A stretch of DNA of 64,000 nt from Xanthostigma xanthostigma (GCA_963575645.1 OY754467.1:1364001-1428000); one strand, 5' to 3'; positions 34,531-46,285 are shown, numbered from the stretch's first letter. A program made the numbers and translations. The notes: generated by a model not told the origin, from the letters alone.

Positions 34531-35517
34531 AATTGCTAATAATAATGATTTTTTTTTAATTCAAAATGGCGATCGAAACATCCTGTAAATGTGACACAAA
34601 CGAGGTGTTGTCTATACAGTCAGTATAAATACACATAGGTGTGCGCAGATTGTAAGTAATGGACAAAGCCTAGTGTTCTGCCCTTTAAAAAGGGTCGTCC
34701 CACACTCACTGCAAGGTTGCAAGATGCGTTATTTTTAAATTGAAATATATTTACATATTTTGTGCTTCATAGCCAGGGCTTCCAATAACTACTGATTATT
34801 AAGAAAAAAATGCGAGCCGTTTAAGCGGAATTCTATAAAGAACAAAATTTCGCCCTGCCACCTAACGCAGTTCTACTAACTAAATATCGCCCTGTCGTCA
34901 CTAAAATTCGCCCTGCCATCTAGATGTAGCCTTTAACAAAAGCCAAGTTATAATCCACGCATACACAAAGCAAGCGTCACGCGCTGTCATCCAACGAATA
35001 CTAGTAACTAAATTTCGCCCTGTTATCTAGATGTCGCCTTCAATTACTGCATTCTTGTAACTTGATATCAGTTATTTTTGTCGCAATGGCGAACTTTTAA
35101 GTTTAATGTTTTTACAAGCTTTTATTTAGTTTCACCTGTCCCGGTGTCTGTCTGTTTGAAATCAAATCTTGCAAGTTAAATTTGACCCACTTCCCGGTTT
35201 CCGATTGAGCTGAAATTTTGCATACGTATGTAGTTCCGATGACAATACATTTGACCGGTCCGGCTTTCGCCCGGTTGCAAATCGAACTTTTAATAAAGCA
35301 CACTAAAAAATTAAAAATAAACGAAAAAAAACATTTTAAGAGATAAAAAAACAGGGTGTACCTAATACGCTTTTACTTGAAAACTTGAGACTGTGATAAG
35401 TACCTACGTATAAAACGGCTTACTTCTAATCGAAATAAAATTATTATTCTTTTTAGAGTTCTTTTTTATTAACAACTAATAAAAGCTTGTTTAAAAAAAA
35501 TATTTTTTGAGGTAGAT
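34531..35517. other. Unassigned sequence with degenerate repeats
   Basis: The phrase AATTTCGCCCTG..ATCTAGATGT recurs loosely at 34848, 34903 and 35013. GACCGGTCCGGCTTTCGCCC near 35253 looks like a Helitron-type CCGG hairpin. No gene is supported. Confidence 0.4.
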
Positions 35518-35525
35518 ATAACAAT

Positions 35526-36049
35526 TAGTGATATCCGCGGATATCCGAGGGAGAAGAAAGATCCGTATCCGTATCCGTTAGTTTTTGGCGGATCTTTTAC
35601 GGATCTTATACCTTAATAATTTTCAATTCCTAGATGAAATTTTATATATATAGGTGATTAGGTAATAATGAAAAACTGTTAAATTCCATTCAGACTATTT
35701 TTTATTTTTTAAAATCGTATTTGGCACCTTTATATTGCAAACATTTATCGTAGTGAGTACCCTACCAATAGTACATAACTCAAAGGTACTAAAAAACTAT
35801 CTTTATAATGAGATATTGCACATCGATCTTTGGAAAGAGACAATCTGTTATGAGAGTTAACTCTTAAAGAGGTCAATAACTATTTCCCATAACAGATAGT
35901 CTCTTTCCAAAAGTCGATGTGCAATATTTACCGCCGCGTACTTTAAGAAAGTTAAGATCCGTATCCGTATCCGCGGATCTTGAAACCAAATATCCGTATT
36001 CAGATCCGTATCCGCGGATATACATTTTTAACAATCCGGCACATCACTA
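35526..36049. mobile_element. hAT element with TSD ATAACAAT
   Basis: The 8-bp duplication ATAACAAT flanks the element (35518-35525 and 36050-36057). Its ends TAGTGAT/ATCACTA are short inverted repeats. Subterminal GGATACGGAT/ATCCGTATCC motifs are repeated many times near both ends. A central hairpin (ATATTGCACATCGA and its inverse, 35813-35930) fills the middle. There is no transposase. Confidence 0.93.
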
Positions 36050-36057
36050 ATAACAAT

Positions 36058-36435
36058 AGAGGAAATTGTAACTGCGTTCAAACCGATCACCCGATATATT
36101 ATCAATATGGCTGACATCAACTGCAAGTGACGGAGCGACGGAGGGCGATATCATTTACTCTTAAATGACGCTTATGTGGCGCGCATGTTGGCCTTGGCCT
36201 TTTTTCGTTCAATCCTGACACAATAATACAGTTTATCAAAACCAGCACCATAATATAAAATGCTTCTGGTCTCGAATGTAAAATGCAGCCATCTTAAACC
36301 TATTGTCGACGCAAAACTGAATAAACATCCAAGCCTGTTCGCAGAGTCGGATTCAGACAAAAAGAGAGCCTCAACCAGGCTATCAGAGACGTAACGAGTT
36401 AAATTTTTGACAAGGCTAATCGTTACCATTTTTAG
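36058..36435. other. Unassigned sequence
   Basis: A 92-codon minus-strand frame at 36172-36450 has no recognised domain. Confidence 0.4.
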
Positions 36436-37014
36436 CATTCCAACCCACAAGTGGGGAATGGTACTAGTTTAGGTCAAAAATCACTTTTCAAAAGTTTTAC
36501 AATATCTTTCCGTTTTGAGGTCCCCCGAATCCAAAAAACATATTTTTGAAAAAAACTCTGTGCGTCTGTTAGTCTGTGAACACAAGTCAAACGGATGAGC
36601 GGATTGAAACCAAATTTTGAGAGGATGTTTGGTATGCAAATATGAAGAGCCCTATTGTTTTTGGGGAAAATCGGCGCATGTGCAGAAGAGATATACGCTA
36701 TAACGGTGTTTTTTATGTAAAAATGGTATACTTTTCATAACGGCATTATTTTAATTATTTTTTCAAGAAAGTTTCGTTAAATTTTTTTTTCTAAACTTTA
36801 TAGTTTCGGAAATATTTTCAAAATAAAAAAAAAATCAGCCGCTCTTTTGTTTTATTAATCAAAGCATGCCGAACTAGTTTATTTCTAATAAACTAGTTCG
36901 GCATGCTTTGATTAATTTTTACATGACGTGTAACATATTATGTAGGTAACCATGGCAACGAATAACAAATATCGTAAGTTTGTCAAAACTTAACTTTTAT
37001 TGCTATAGCTTCTA
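36436..37014 (+). repeat. Repeat E copy 3
   Basis: This is the most complete E copy. It starts near CCACAAGTGGGGAATGGTAC and continues GTTTAGGTCAAAAATCACTT. It provides the uninterrupted reference for the insertions at 14.09 kb and 48.53 kb. Confidence 0.78.
36855..36915. repeat. 61-bp palindrome within repeat E
   Basis: TTAATCAAAGCATGCCGAAC is followed after a TCT spacer region by its inverse. The E copy at 23.78 kb has only the right half, so an inverted duplication arose in this copy. Confidence 0.85.
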
Positions 37015-38000
37015 TACTAAATAAATATAGTCTAAAAAACTAAAAAACACGCTTTATATCGAACTAAAAAGTAAAAAATAGTTTTTTAAAAATAAGCTTA
37101 AAACAATCATATCATATTATATTATTATTATATATAATATTATAAATGCGAATGTAAGTTTGTTTGTTACGCTTTCACGCAAAAACTACTTAACCGATCA
37201 TCATGAAACTTTGCACATACACTCTTGAAGGTATTAGAAGTAACATAGGATACTTTTTATTAAAAAAAAATAAAAAATTTTTACGAAAAATAAGAAAGGG
37301 TTGAAAACATTTTTTGGGCCCAAAAATACCGAAAAATTTCTCCGAATCGTTTCAAAATTGAAATTTAACCCTTTAGTAGTGATTAAAATGTGCTATTAAA
37401 ATTTCATTAAAATCGGCCCGACAGGACCGGACTTACAAATTTTATGAAAACGAAATATTATAAATGCGAATGTAAGTTTGTTTGTTACGCTTTCACGCAA
37501 AAACTACTTAACCGATCATCATGAAACTTTGCACATACACTCTTGAAGGTATTAGAAGTAACATAGGATACTTTTTATTAAAAAAAAATAAAAATTTTTT
37601 ACGAAAAATAAGAAAATTGTTTGTCAAAATATGTGCAATACCTCAACCCCTGATATGCATGTCAAAAGTCGATTTCCATCTCAATCGCGGGCGTAGCCGC
37701 GGGTAGCGGCTAGTAATGAATAAAATATACTAGTATTATTGTGAAAAAAGCGTGGGGCGCTCGATGTACGAAAATGTGGAACAAAGCGCCCCACGCTTTT
37801 TTCACAATAATACTAGTATTTTTTATTCATTATTGTTTTAAGCTTATTTTAAAAAAAATATTTTTTACTTTTTAGTTCGATATAAAGCGTGTTTTTTAGT
37901 TTTTTTAAACTATATTTATTTTTCACTTTTTAGTTTGATATAAAGCGTGTTTTTTAGTTTTTTTTAAACTATATTTATTTTCCACTTTTTAGTTCGATTT
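37015..38000. repeat. Inverted-repeat element interrupted by a Helitron
   Basis: The arm words AACACGCTTTATATCGAACT (37056) and AGTTCGATATAAAGCGTGTT (37876) are inverse. The centre is a 33-bp perfect hairpin (TACTAGTATTATTGTGAAAA..GCGC and its inverse) at about 37728-37820. In the right arm, a block of about 63 bp is duplicated. The left arm is split at 37106/37714 by a Helitron. Confidence 0.85.
37107..37713 (+). mobile_element. Helitron D, with precise A/T insertion
   Basis: It starts TCATATCATATTATATTA and ends with a GCGGGCGTAGCCGC hairpin, GGGTAGCGG and CTAG|T. The other arm of the surrounding inverted repeat gives the uninterrupted sequence CAA|TAATGAATAAAA, so the insertion point lies exactly between A and T. 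Internally, about 150 bp of 5' sequence (ATGCGAATGTAAGTTTGTTT) is present twice, at 37146 and 37465. Confidence 0.93.
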
Positions 38001-38041
38001 ATAGTCAAAAATTTGCCGAAAAAAAATATTTTTTTTTTCGG

Positions 38042-38126
38042 CGTGGACGGGATTAGAACCCACGACCCGTCATTCCGATAGTTGACGTCAGCGAAGACCC
38101 GTGCTTTAGACCGCACGACTACCCAC
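38042..38126 (-). pseudogene. tRNA-like sequence with long variable arm
   Basis: On the minus strand TGGGTAGTCGTGCGGTCTAA resembles an A-box region and GGTTCTAATCC (complement of 38050-38060) a B box. The spacing of about 50 suits a class II (Ser/Leu) tRNA or a SINE head. The arms pair poorly. Confidence 0.4.
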
Positions 38127-39260
38127 TATAGTTACAGTGCTGGCATATTACACTACAGTAATAAACCACTTGCTGTAGTCCAAAAGAAGGTTACAAACAT
38201 ACATACATACAAACTTACAAGTGAAGTTAATATAAAGCGTGTAAAAATATTTCTTTTGCCTGTTTTTCGTATCTTGTCTCGTAAGTGTCTGCTAAAAGTT
38301 ATTATTCGCTAAATCGATTATAAAAAAAATAATTTCAAATAATTAACAATTTTTGGCCCCTCGTGCGGTTCTGGCGCTTTATGTACTCTCTCCTTGCCGA
38401 TCCGCAAACTCAACTATATAGATATCTAGCCTATACACAAGCATTATAGGTATGCTACATTATGTAACTTTCGACACACAGGTCGCTATTTATTATGCTC
38501 TTAAAGGAACGTTTGTTTGATACTTTTTTGGGGTAAAATTCACAAAACGTACACAATAGACGCCATTTATTACGATATTACTTTTAGTTATAACTATACG
38601 CTGAATATAGCGCCGAATTCAAACTTTTGTGTTGTCGAAAAGTAAATAATGATTTTAAAACGATACCGGCACAAAAAAAATATATTTTAGAAATATTGAG
38701 AAAAACCATACTGATGAAAAATTACAATGAAAACAACAAAAAAAAAGTAAAAAAATTCAAAATGTCAATGAAATGAAATTGTCTCTGTAATGACGTTATA
38801 CTTTTTTTATATTTTTTTCTATTTGTCATTATTTTTTTATTACTCATGCGGGAAAAGTGGTATCTTTACGCATGCTGTTACGGTTGAAAAGTAGCTATTT
38901 TCATTTGCGTGTGGAAACTTTATTTGTCGCACTGAAATTATTGTTTGCCGCACGCAAAAAAACAAAATAATAACGGTGTTAATGTCAACGAAACAAACTG
39001 TCATTTGAAGCAGATTTGAGGTTAAAATTTTCGATTATGGACTTGACAATTTTAACAATTTTAACTGAATTTTCAACTTTTTAATGATTTAATTTTAATT
39101 TTTATTACTTCTAATTTATTTTTTTAATTCGTAATAAAATTTTAATTTTAATTTATTTAATTCGTAATAAAAAATAGTATGTGCAACTCGTGCGGCATTG
39201 TCGCCCTATTTGCACAATATACCTACTATTAAATCATTCACTGTTTGTTTTAGAGGTTAA
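38127..39260. other. Unassigned AT-rich sequence
   Basis: About 1.1 kb with no supported gene. 39050-39170 repeats the word TTTTAATTTTAATTTAT and is low-complexity. Confidence 0.4.
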
Positions 39261-39527
39261 TCTAATAAATAAAAAAATGAATGTTCGTTCGTCTGTTCAG
39301 GACCTATGGCTTCCTAAATCATTCATCCGAAATTTTGGTGGGTTGTTGCAGTGGCGCCCGCGAAAAATAATAAAAAAATCAAAGTGTAAAAAACATATTG
39401 AGGCACTTATATACTGTTGTAGCTGCAGACCGGGGCGCAGTCCCATGACACAAGACCGTAACACGTTGGAGCCGAAGGCTCTATTACTGAAATAACTGAT
39501 TCCATCTCAATCGCGGGTAGCGGCTAA
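39261..39527 (+). mobile_element. Short Helitron ending CTAA
   Basis: It starts A|TCTAATAAATAAAAAAATG and ends ATCTCAATCGCGGGTAGCGG followed by CTAA|T, which fits CTRR. The last 30 bases match Helitron D, but the 5' portion does not, so it is chimeric or a distinct member sharing the 3' terminus. Confidence 0.65.
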
Positions 39528-39553
39528 TATGTCTAATATTTTTATGTAACAAT

Positions 39554-39919
39554 ATATCGTCGTTGGTTCTGTAATAGCTCCTATGTGCATATTTGGCAGA
39601 TTTTACGTTTTTCAGATGAAAAGATTCAGGAAACGGAGCTCTATACACTAGTAATACCTTCAAATTAATTTTACAGTAACCAACAAGGGATAGTAACTCT
39701 TATGTGAAAAGTTATATCAAATAATTCCTCCCATGTGCCAATAAATCCGAAATTAACGTTAAATATTTTTTAAGAAAATACTTCGTCTTAATTAAACAGT
39801 AAAGATAAGTATGAATTAGTAACATACCTCTGAACCATTCCTGAAATAACCACTTTTTGGCATTTCCTGCAAATTTTACTTTTTGCACATAAGAGATCTT
39901 ACAGAACCAACGACGATAT
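39554..39919. mobile_element. MITE H copy 2
   Basis: Terminal inverted repeats ATATCGTCGTTGGTTCTGTA and inverse extend through CTC(C/T)TATGTGCA. It is 366 bp and closely matches 29887-30281. Confidence 0.88.
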
Positions 39920-40810
39920 TATCTTGGCGATTTATCAAATAAGAAATTTGTTACCTAAGTTAATTAAATACGACGCCTGTTTTTTTGTTTCGTGGTTGAT
40001 AGAATAAAAAACAAAATATTGTGATATCTAATTCTTAATACAGTGAAACCCCAAAAAACGTTATTGGAAATTGAGTATTTTACCTATATTTACCGATCTT
40101 TCTACTGCTTCGAGTTGGAAGAATGTAGCTTTTACATACCTGCAACAAAAAGAAAACAATGTTTACTGATAAGAGAAAAAAACATCACATTTTTTAGTCT
40201 CAAAATGTTTTAGGAAAATGTATTTCATATCCATGAGCTGATGTAAAAATTTGATAATAATGTCTAGTTACTTTTTACGAAATTCGCACAAGCCGTAAAT
40301 ATTTAAATTAATTATATACGCCTACAATCTTTACTAGGAACAAAGGTCACGAATCCGTCGGTAGACACATCGAAGGCACGAATTATGCTTCTGGATTTTT
40401 ATTTATTATTGTGCCTTTACACGACATTTGTTGGGGTCACGAAAATTATAATTGATTAATCTATAACACGCATAGTAAAATGTCATCGGGCGACTAAATA
40501 GTTTGTAGAAACTATGTCGGTCATCTCTTAACACTAATTGCGAACAGAGTATGTGTAATGTAATCATGATGTGTTGTTTTAGATGCCGGTAAGCTTTTGT
40601 GACAGTTGCTGGTCCTAGAGCCGGCTGTCGAATTGTTTTATGTGTCGCACCAGACAAATTCGGATAAACAATTATCGGTAATTTTAATTTTTTTCAAAAT
40701 ATTTTCGAAACTTTTAAGTTAAAAAAAAACTATAAGCCAAAACTTTCTTGAAAAAAAAATAAAAGAATAATAAACCGGTATGAAAAGTATACCATCATAA
40801 CAGAAAAAAC
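39920..40810. other. Unassigned sequence
   Basis: No supported gene. A minus-strand frame at 40406-40657 has no recognised domain. Confidence 0.4.
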
Positions 40811-41039
40811 AATTAATAAGAAAAAATTCACAGGTTTGTGGACAAAAGTTATATTTACAAATGTACGATGTTTCGTCTATTTTAGACTTTTTCAAGTACA
40901 AATTGAAAATTATTTAAAACAATAATAATAATAATAATTTTCAATTTGTACTTGAAAAAGTCTAAATTTATAGACGAAACATCGTACATTTATAAATATA
41001 ACTTTTGTCCACAAACCTGCGAATTTTTTCTTATTAATT
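40811..41039. repeat. Inverted repeat, arms about 100 bp
   Basis: AATTAATAAGAAAAAATTC at the left and its inverse at the right frame matching blocks such as GTTTGTGGACAAAAG and TACGATGTTTCGTCTA. The loop is an (AAT)n microsatellite. It is hairpin-forming and adjoins the next Helitron. Confidence 0.9.
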
Positions 41040-41058
41040 ATTATCGATGGACACGATA

Positions 41059-41690
41059 TCTTTATATATAAAAATTACGTGTCACATGTTTGTCCGCGAT
41101 GAACTCCTAAACTACTGAACCGATTTTAAATTTGATTTGCACACCGTGTGCAATTCGACCCAACTTGAAAGATAGGATAGCTTACATTTCAATTTATAGT
41201 CGCAATATTATTTTATTGCAAATTATTTGTCTATTCCTTGACAATCATAATACAACCATATAAGATGGAGAATACCTGTTGACTGGATTGACTGAATATT
41301 CAATAGATGGCGCAACGAACTTAACAACCATATAAGATGGCGATACCTGTTGACTGGATTGAGTGAATATTCAATAGATGGCGCAACGAACTTAACAACC
41401 ATATAAGATGGCGATACCTGTTGACTGGATTGAGTGAATATTCAATAGATGGCGCAACGAACTTAACAACCATATATCTAGATCGAGGATGTAAAAAAAC
41501 TGAATATCGTTTAAAACAAATGCTTTTTTTTCGAGCACGACGGCGCAGCCGGAGTGCTCGACATACACACATATACGCCCATGCATATTTTAAAATAGCT
41601 AGCAATTAATAAAATAGATAGATAGATGTTCCAATTAAATTGTTTTATTATTTCACTTTATACGTAGCGAAGCACGTACAGGGCCGCTAG
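41059..41690 (+). mobile_element. Helitron with internal minisatellite
   Basis: It starts A|TCTTTATATATAAAAATTAC. It ends with an ACGTAGCGAAGCACGT hairpin, ACAGGGCCG and CTAG|T. The 5' region GTTTGTCCGCGATGAACTCC is a sequence common in arthropod Helitrons. It has no coding capacity. Confidence 0.88.
41252..41470. repeat. 71-bp minisatellite, 3 copies
   Basis: ACAACCATATAAGATGG recurs at 41252, 41324 and 41395, with a final partial copy at 41466. The units are almost identical. It lies inside the Helitron. Confidence 0.92.
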
Positions 41691-41699
41691 TCTAATATA

Positions 41700-41957
41700 T
41701 AGAAAAAACAATGTTATAGTGCTCTTCTAAGCATGCGCCGATTTTCCTCAAAAACAATAGGGCTTTTAATATGTATATGCCAAATATTTTATCAAAATTT
41801 GGTTTGGATTCGCTCAACCGTTTGACCTGTATCGTGCTCATAGACTTTCCCCAAAAAATTATTTTTTTAATTCGGGGGACTTCAAAACTATTTTTTTTGG
41901 TAAAATTTCGAAAAGTGGAATTTCGCCTAAATTAGTAGTCCCACTTGTGGAATGGTA
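41700..41957 (-). repeat. Repeat E copy 4, partial
   Basis: It is inverse to the other E copies (TTTGGTTTGGATTCGCTCAA; AATTCGGGGGACTTCAAAAC) and ends with CCCACTTGTGGAATGG. Confidence 0.72.
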
Positions 41958-42269
41958 AATATAAAAATTTGGATTTAATTTTTGTCTGTTGAGTGCTACA
42001 ATTCTATAACTTTGTCTGTGTGGAACATACAGGAAATATGGCGGTCGGATCTCCGTCTATGCCTTATGATACCTGACCGCTGCCAACTGGACGAACACAT
42101 TCAGCTAATGACCGTACATATCATATACCCGAGATCAAAATATATAATTATTATGTACTGCGCGGGCAAAATTAAAGGATATACTAATAAATAGGCAATC
42201 TGCATGATTTTTTTTACATTTCCGTAATACGAAGTACAGCGGAATTTTAATACAATCCGCCATCTATAC

Positions 42270-42792
42270 CAGAGGTCCCCAAACTTTTTTGTCTCGTTGA
42301 CCATTTGCCATGTTTTTCGGTTTTGGATAGACCCCCTGCTTATCTGATATTGATTTTTTGCAAATTCATTAATTTCAAATGTATTTTTGACAACCGGTAT
42401 AGTGCTACTCACTTTGAACGATTTAAATTTATAACGGTAGTGAAATGTTTAGTTTTGTGCATTTATTAATTAGATTCAAATTAAACGAATCAAATTAAAA
42501 TTTACTTTCTGTTACATAAAATAACTAAGCAAAAAATAAATGCTTTTAGTGTGAGGAATGAACCTGATGCTTTAATAATAAATTGTCAACATTTGGCATC
42601 AATTTAGTTAGATTTAATCTTAAATCTCTTTGGTTTACGATGTCCAGTTTGTTTCTTTTTTTGTTAGGAGATTCACTATCGTGGACCCCCATTTTCATTT
42701 CATGGACCCCTAATTTTTTCCCGCTGACATGGACCCCTTGCAAGTTGTCGTCGACCCCTGGGGGTCGATATAGACCGCTTTGGGAATCACTG
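42270..42792 (-). mobile_element. hAT element near the Helitron 5' end
   Basis: Ends CAGAGGTCCCCAAACTTTTT and CGCTTTGGGAATCACTG are imperfect inverted repeats. The flanking 8-mers ATCTATAC and GTCTATAC match at seven of eight positions. It carries the end of a hAT transposase gene on the minus strand. Confidence 0.82.
42546..42743 (-). pseudogene. hAT transposase C-terminal remnant (tentative)
   Basis: The minus-strand frame ends with DLRLNLTKLMPNVDNLLLKH and then QVHSSH. Several hAT transposases and domesticated relatives (ZBED5/FAM200-like) end in this way. The remainder of the dimerisation and catalytic region is absent, so it is non-functional. Confidence 0.6.
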
Positions 42793-42900
42793 GTCTATAC
42801 TAATGTTATAAAGAGGTGAAATTTGTAACTTTGTATGTAGGAGGTTAATCTCCGAAACTACTCATCCGATTTCAATTTTTTTTCACCAATAAATGAACCT

Positions 42901-43391
42901 TCAGTATGGACATATAGGTTATACATTTTCGCGTTAAAACAAAAAGCAATTTTCGTGGAAACTAATTTTGCAACGATTTTTTTTAGTACAAAAAAAAACT
43001 TCCGAAAAAATTCTCAAAAAAACCGCACTATAACTTATTTGTGACGTAGATTTCACAAAAAAATAAAAAAAAATAGCGGGACGACATTATACTGACAAAT
43101 TAATCACGACAACGCAAAAAAAATCGATCCAATACTGTAATAGCGACTACATGGTTAGGTTGAGCAATTTATTATTGTTTACTACATAAAGGACAGACCC
43201 ATATTTATTTTACGACCGAGAACATTACAGGATCATAATATCGTAAGTACGGTAAAGGCACATTTATGTGCGCTAATTACGGGTACTGTTAAATAAACAA
43301 AAAGTTTCTAATAGTTCATAGTTGACGCAGAAGTTAGTTACTTAAAAATTAAAATAGTCCTTTTCAGTTCAAACATGATTTTGTACTTTAT
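42901..43391. other. Unassigned sequence
   Basis: Either the body of the Helitron begun at 42263 or unrelated DNA. No 3' end was found. Confidence 0.35.
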
Positions 43392-43685
43392 GTGACGGAA
43401 CAAATACCAGCCGTTGGTCAAAATAAAGTTAAAAGGAATATATCCCGCTATAAGACAGTTTCTGATATTAATCCCTATAATTCCAGGCAGTCATCACAAA
43501 TATATATAGCTAAGCACCATACAACATCTTATGAAAAATCTCCAATCTATGCGGGATCTTATCTTTTTAATAATTTACCAAGCCATATAAGCCAAAGTAC
43601 TAACATTAGACAATTTGAAACTGAGCTCAAAAAGTACCTCACTACAAATTGTTTTTATAGTATAAATGAATATTTAAATTCTTAG
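43392..43685 (+). pseudogene. LINE reverse-transcriptase ORF, C-terminal fragment
   Basis: The last 97 codons of a non-LTR retrotransposon ORF2 are open to a TAG at 43683-43685. The phrase TTSYEKSPIYAGSYLFNNLP followed by SHISQSTNIRQFETELKKYL is the conserved tail after the RT domain seen in Jockey/I-group elements. The RT and endonuclease domains are missing, so the copy is 5'-truncated, as is usual for LINE insertions. A short 3' UTR follows, with an (ATT)n tail near 43746-43760. Confidence 0.8.
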
Positions 43686-43959
43686 ATTTTAATTTGATTT
43701 TTGACTAGTCACATCTATACTTAGTATAGCTAGGTGAAATATTAATATTATTATTATTATAATAATTAAGTTATTAGTGACATCTATGAGTAGTTTTGTA
43801 AACTACAGTCTCAAGTGACAAAAAAAATATTCCCTCAATTTTTAGCCTCCAAAAATACATAAAGAATTTTTTTTGTTGGTATACGGGCATACAAGCTTCA
43901 TAATTAAGAGCAATTTCAAATCGTGAACATATGAAGTTCCTGAAAATAGTTTATGATAC

Positions 43960-44262
43960 GGAATAAAGAGTCGAAATTTTATTCATATCTTGAGATACTG
44001 TGGGATCAATTTGGTTATAAAGATAATCCCAACAAACAAAATAACGAATTTCTTAGAAACTTCGGTACGCGTGGTGCCGACAACAGAGCAACAAAATAAC
44101 AATTAATTATGACGTATTGTTGTCGTTATTTAGAGTGGGCGTGTCGTTATTTAGACTGTATCATCGTATGAGCAACAAGGTAAACCAAATAGAGTGAAGT
44201 AATTTCGACGTTTTAAGGAGTTTGTCGTTATATCGAGTGACGTTAAATGGAGTTTACACTGT
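43960..44262 (+). mobile_element. Tigger-like family C, right half
   Basis: It ends GACGTTAAATGGAGTTTACACTG followed by TA. It includes the TTCATATCTTGAGATACTGT block that is repeated in the 48.5-kb copy. The left end is missing. Confidence 0.78.
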
Positions 44263-44524
44263 ATATTTAAATCATGAAAAATAAAAATAACAGAATGATA
44301 CGACAGCAATAATTTTTATTTGCCAACATAAAAACAACAATGTTCAAACGAGTTAAAACATCACTCAATGTACACGGCAATATTATTCTGTTGTGTTATT
44401 GCTTGAATATTTTTCACGTTTTATTGCAGCAGATACTTGTTCATGGGTTTGTTTATTTATACCCATTAATAATGCGTATAACTCACTACAAACTTATGGT
44501 TTGTATTGTTTACAATCATTATCA

Positions 44525-45122
44525 TCATATATATTATTAATACGTTAAGGTTAAAGATGTTTGCCACCCTTCTTAGAAAAAACCACACAATTTCTCCACA
44601 TAAATTATATATCATTTTACAGATAATTGCTTGCTCTACTGACATCGACAACTAAAAAATTTATTATTGCTTTTGTTTTTGTAAATTAATTAAAATACAG
44701 CAACGCTGAACAACGTCTGCCATCTGACGGCTTTAATTTTGAAACAACGTCAACACTTCGATCTGTCATCTGACCTTCATATTGTAATACAACAGACACA
44801 ATACTGCATACTGCCATCTGACGGCTTTAATTTTGAAACAGCGAGCAACGCTGAACAACGTCACAGCAATGCTGCATGATGCCATCTGACGGCTTAGCTC
44901 AACGCTTTTGCTACTTGCGCCTCTATATGACAATTTTAGTAAAATATTTGTTCGATCTGTCATCTGAGCTTCATATTATAATACAACCAAAAGAAGAACG
45001 TTATAAGCAGTGTGAAAAATTAGAAACGAATTGAATACCTGCAATCATATTTAAAAAATAATTTTGTAAAGTGATACTTATTATACTTATTTAGTGCGAA
45101 TAAATCGCACAGGTCACACTAG
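44525..45122 (+). mobile_element. Helitron A copy 6, near intact
   Basis: It starts A|TCATATATATTATTAATACG and ends with a GTGCGAATAAATCGCAC hairpin (one mismatch), AGGTCACA and CTAG|T. At 598 bp it is one of the complete copies. Confidence 0.92.
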
Positions 45123-45861
45123 TTGTATAAAATACAATTAGCAAAGTTTTTACTCTACTGAATTTTTGAAGTAAAACGTCTTTAAAATCAACTTGAGAGT
45201 AGCTCAGATCTGTTTTCGGACGGAAGTAACGTTCAGCAAAGTCTGTTTACGCAGTTTCCGCTATCGTAGTAATGAGGATATCTCACAGATGGCGGCATTA
45301 GAGCGCATCTGCACAAACCATCTTGAACGAAAGGCAAACAGCTCGGGACGCAAACCAATTTTGTGCGTCAAAAAGTGGCCGACAATTTTGTATACCGCGA
45401 TCATAACGCATGCGCGTGATAACAATGAAAAGATCCACACACAATGGCAATATTTAGCGAGGCCCATGAAACAAAAAAAAAGATTTTGTAATCTGGACAC
45501 GATATCAAATGAATAATTTATGTTGCTGGCAGATCAGTGATAAACAAAGGACAATAAAACAGCTGAGAGATTGACATTTTATTAAGGTTACCAGCTGAGA
45601 AATTGAATTCTTGTATTTAAGAAAATTCTGCTAAAAATATAAACGTACAAAAGGAATCTCACCAAATCTCACAAATAAGAAAAAATAAAGAGTGGTGAGC
45701 TCAAGAAATATATATGCAATCAGCTTCGAACCTATTTTTTTCCAGGAAACATTTTGTACAAAATCTGTCAGAAAACATTCTAAGAAATTCCTGTTTTCAA
45801 AATACATTATTTTATTTTTTTGTCGATCGAGACGTTTGTTGATGTAAAAAAAAAATCTATA
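45123..45861. other. Unassigned sequence
   Basis: A 107-codon frame at 45193-45516 shows no recognised domain and overlaps a frame on the other strand. Confidence 0.4.
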
Positions 45862-45863
45862 TA

Positions 45864-46285
45864 CAGTGTAAACTCCATATAGCGATACTCAAAGGACTGT
45901 GCACTTTGTGACGTTATTGAGAGTTGACGTTAAACGGAGAGAATAAATAATCCATTAATATTTTTTTACTATACAATATATCTTTACTCATAATATATAT
46001 TTACAATTGACCATCAAATATTCATACTATCACAAAGTAGCTGAGATAAACATATGAAAGATAATCCCAACAAACAAAAGAACGAATTTTCTTAGAAACT
46101 TAGGTACGCATGGTGCCGGCAACAAAGCAACAAAATAACAAACAAGTATTGTTTATTGCTTAATGATGACGTATTGTTGTCGTTATTTAGAGTGTACGTA
46201 TAATTGTATGAGCAACAAGGTAAACCAACTAGAGTTAAGTAATTTCGACGTTTTAAGGAGTTTGTTGTTATATCGAGTGACGATG
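45864..46285 (+). mobile_element. Tigger-like family C, copy with damaged right end
   Basis: It starts TA|CAGTGTAAACTCCATATAGC. The right end stops at TATCGAGTGACG, short of the terminal CACTG. The next element starts about 35 bp further on. Confidence 0.8.

Larger units (their letters stand above)
42263..42900 (+). mobile_element. Helitron 5' end split by a hAT
   Basis: TCTATAC (42263-42269) continues after the hAT as TCTATACTAATGTTATAAAG, which is a Helitron-type 5' end. The following AATCTCCGAAACTACTCATCC resembles the 'fresh' 5' regions of related families. The 3' end was not located. Confidence 0.5.

Noticed and set aside
45193-45516. A 107-codon frame as a small gene
   Set aside because: No recognisable motif, and an overlapping frame of similar length on the opposite strand. 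Chance is enough to explain it.
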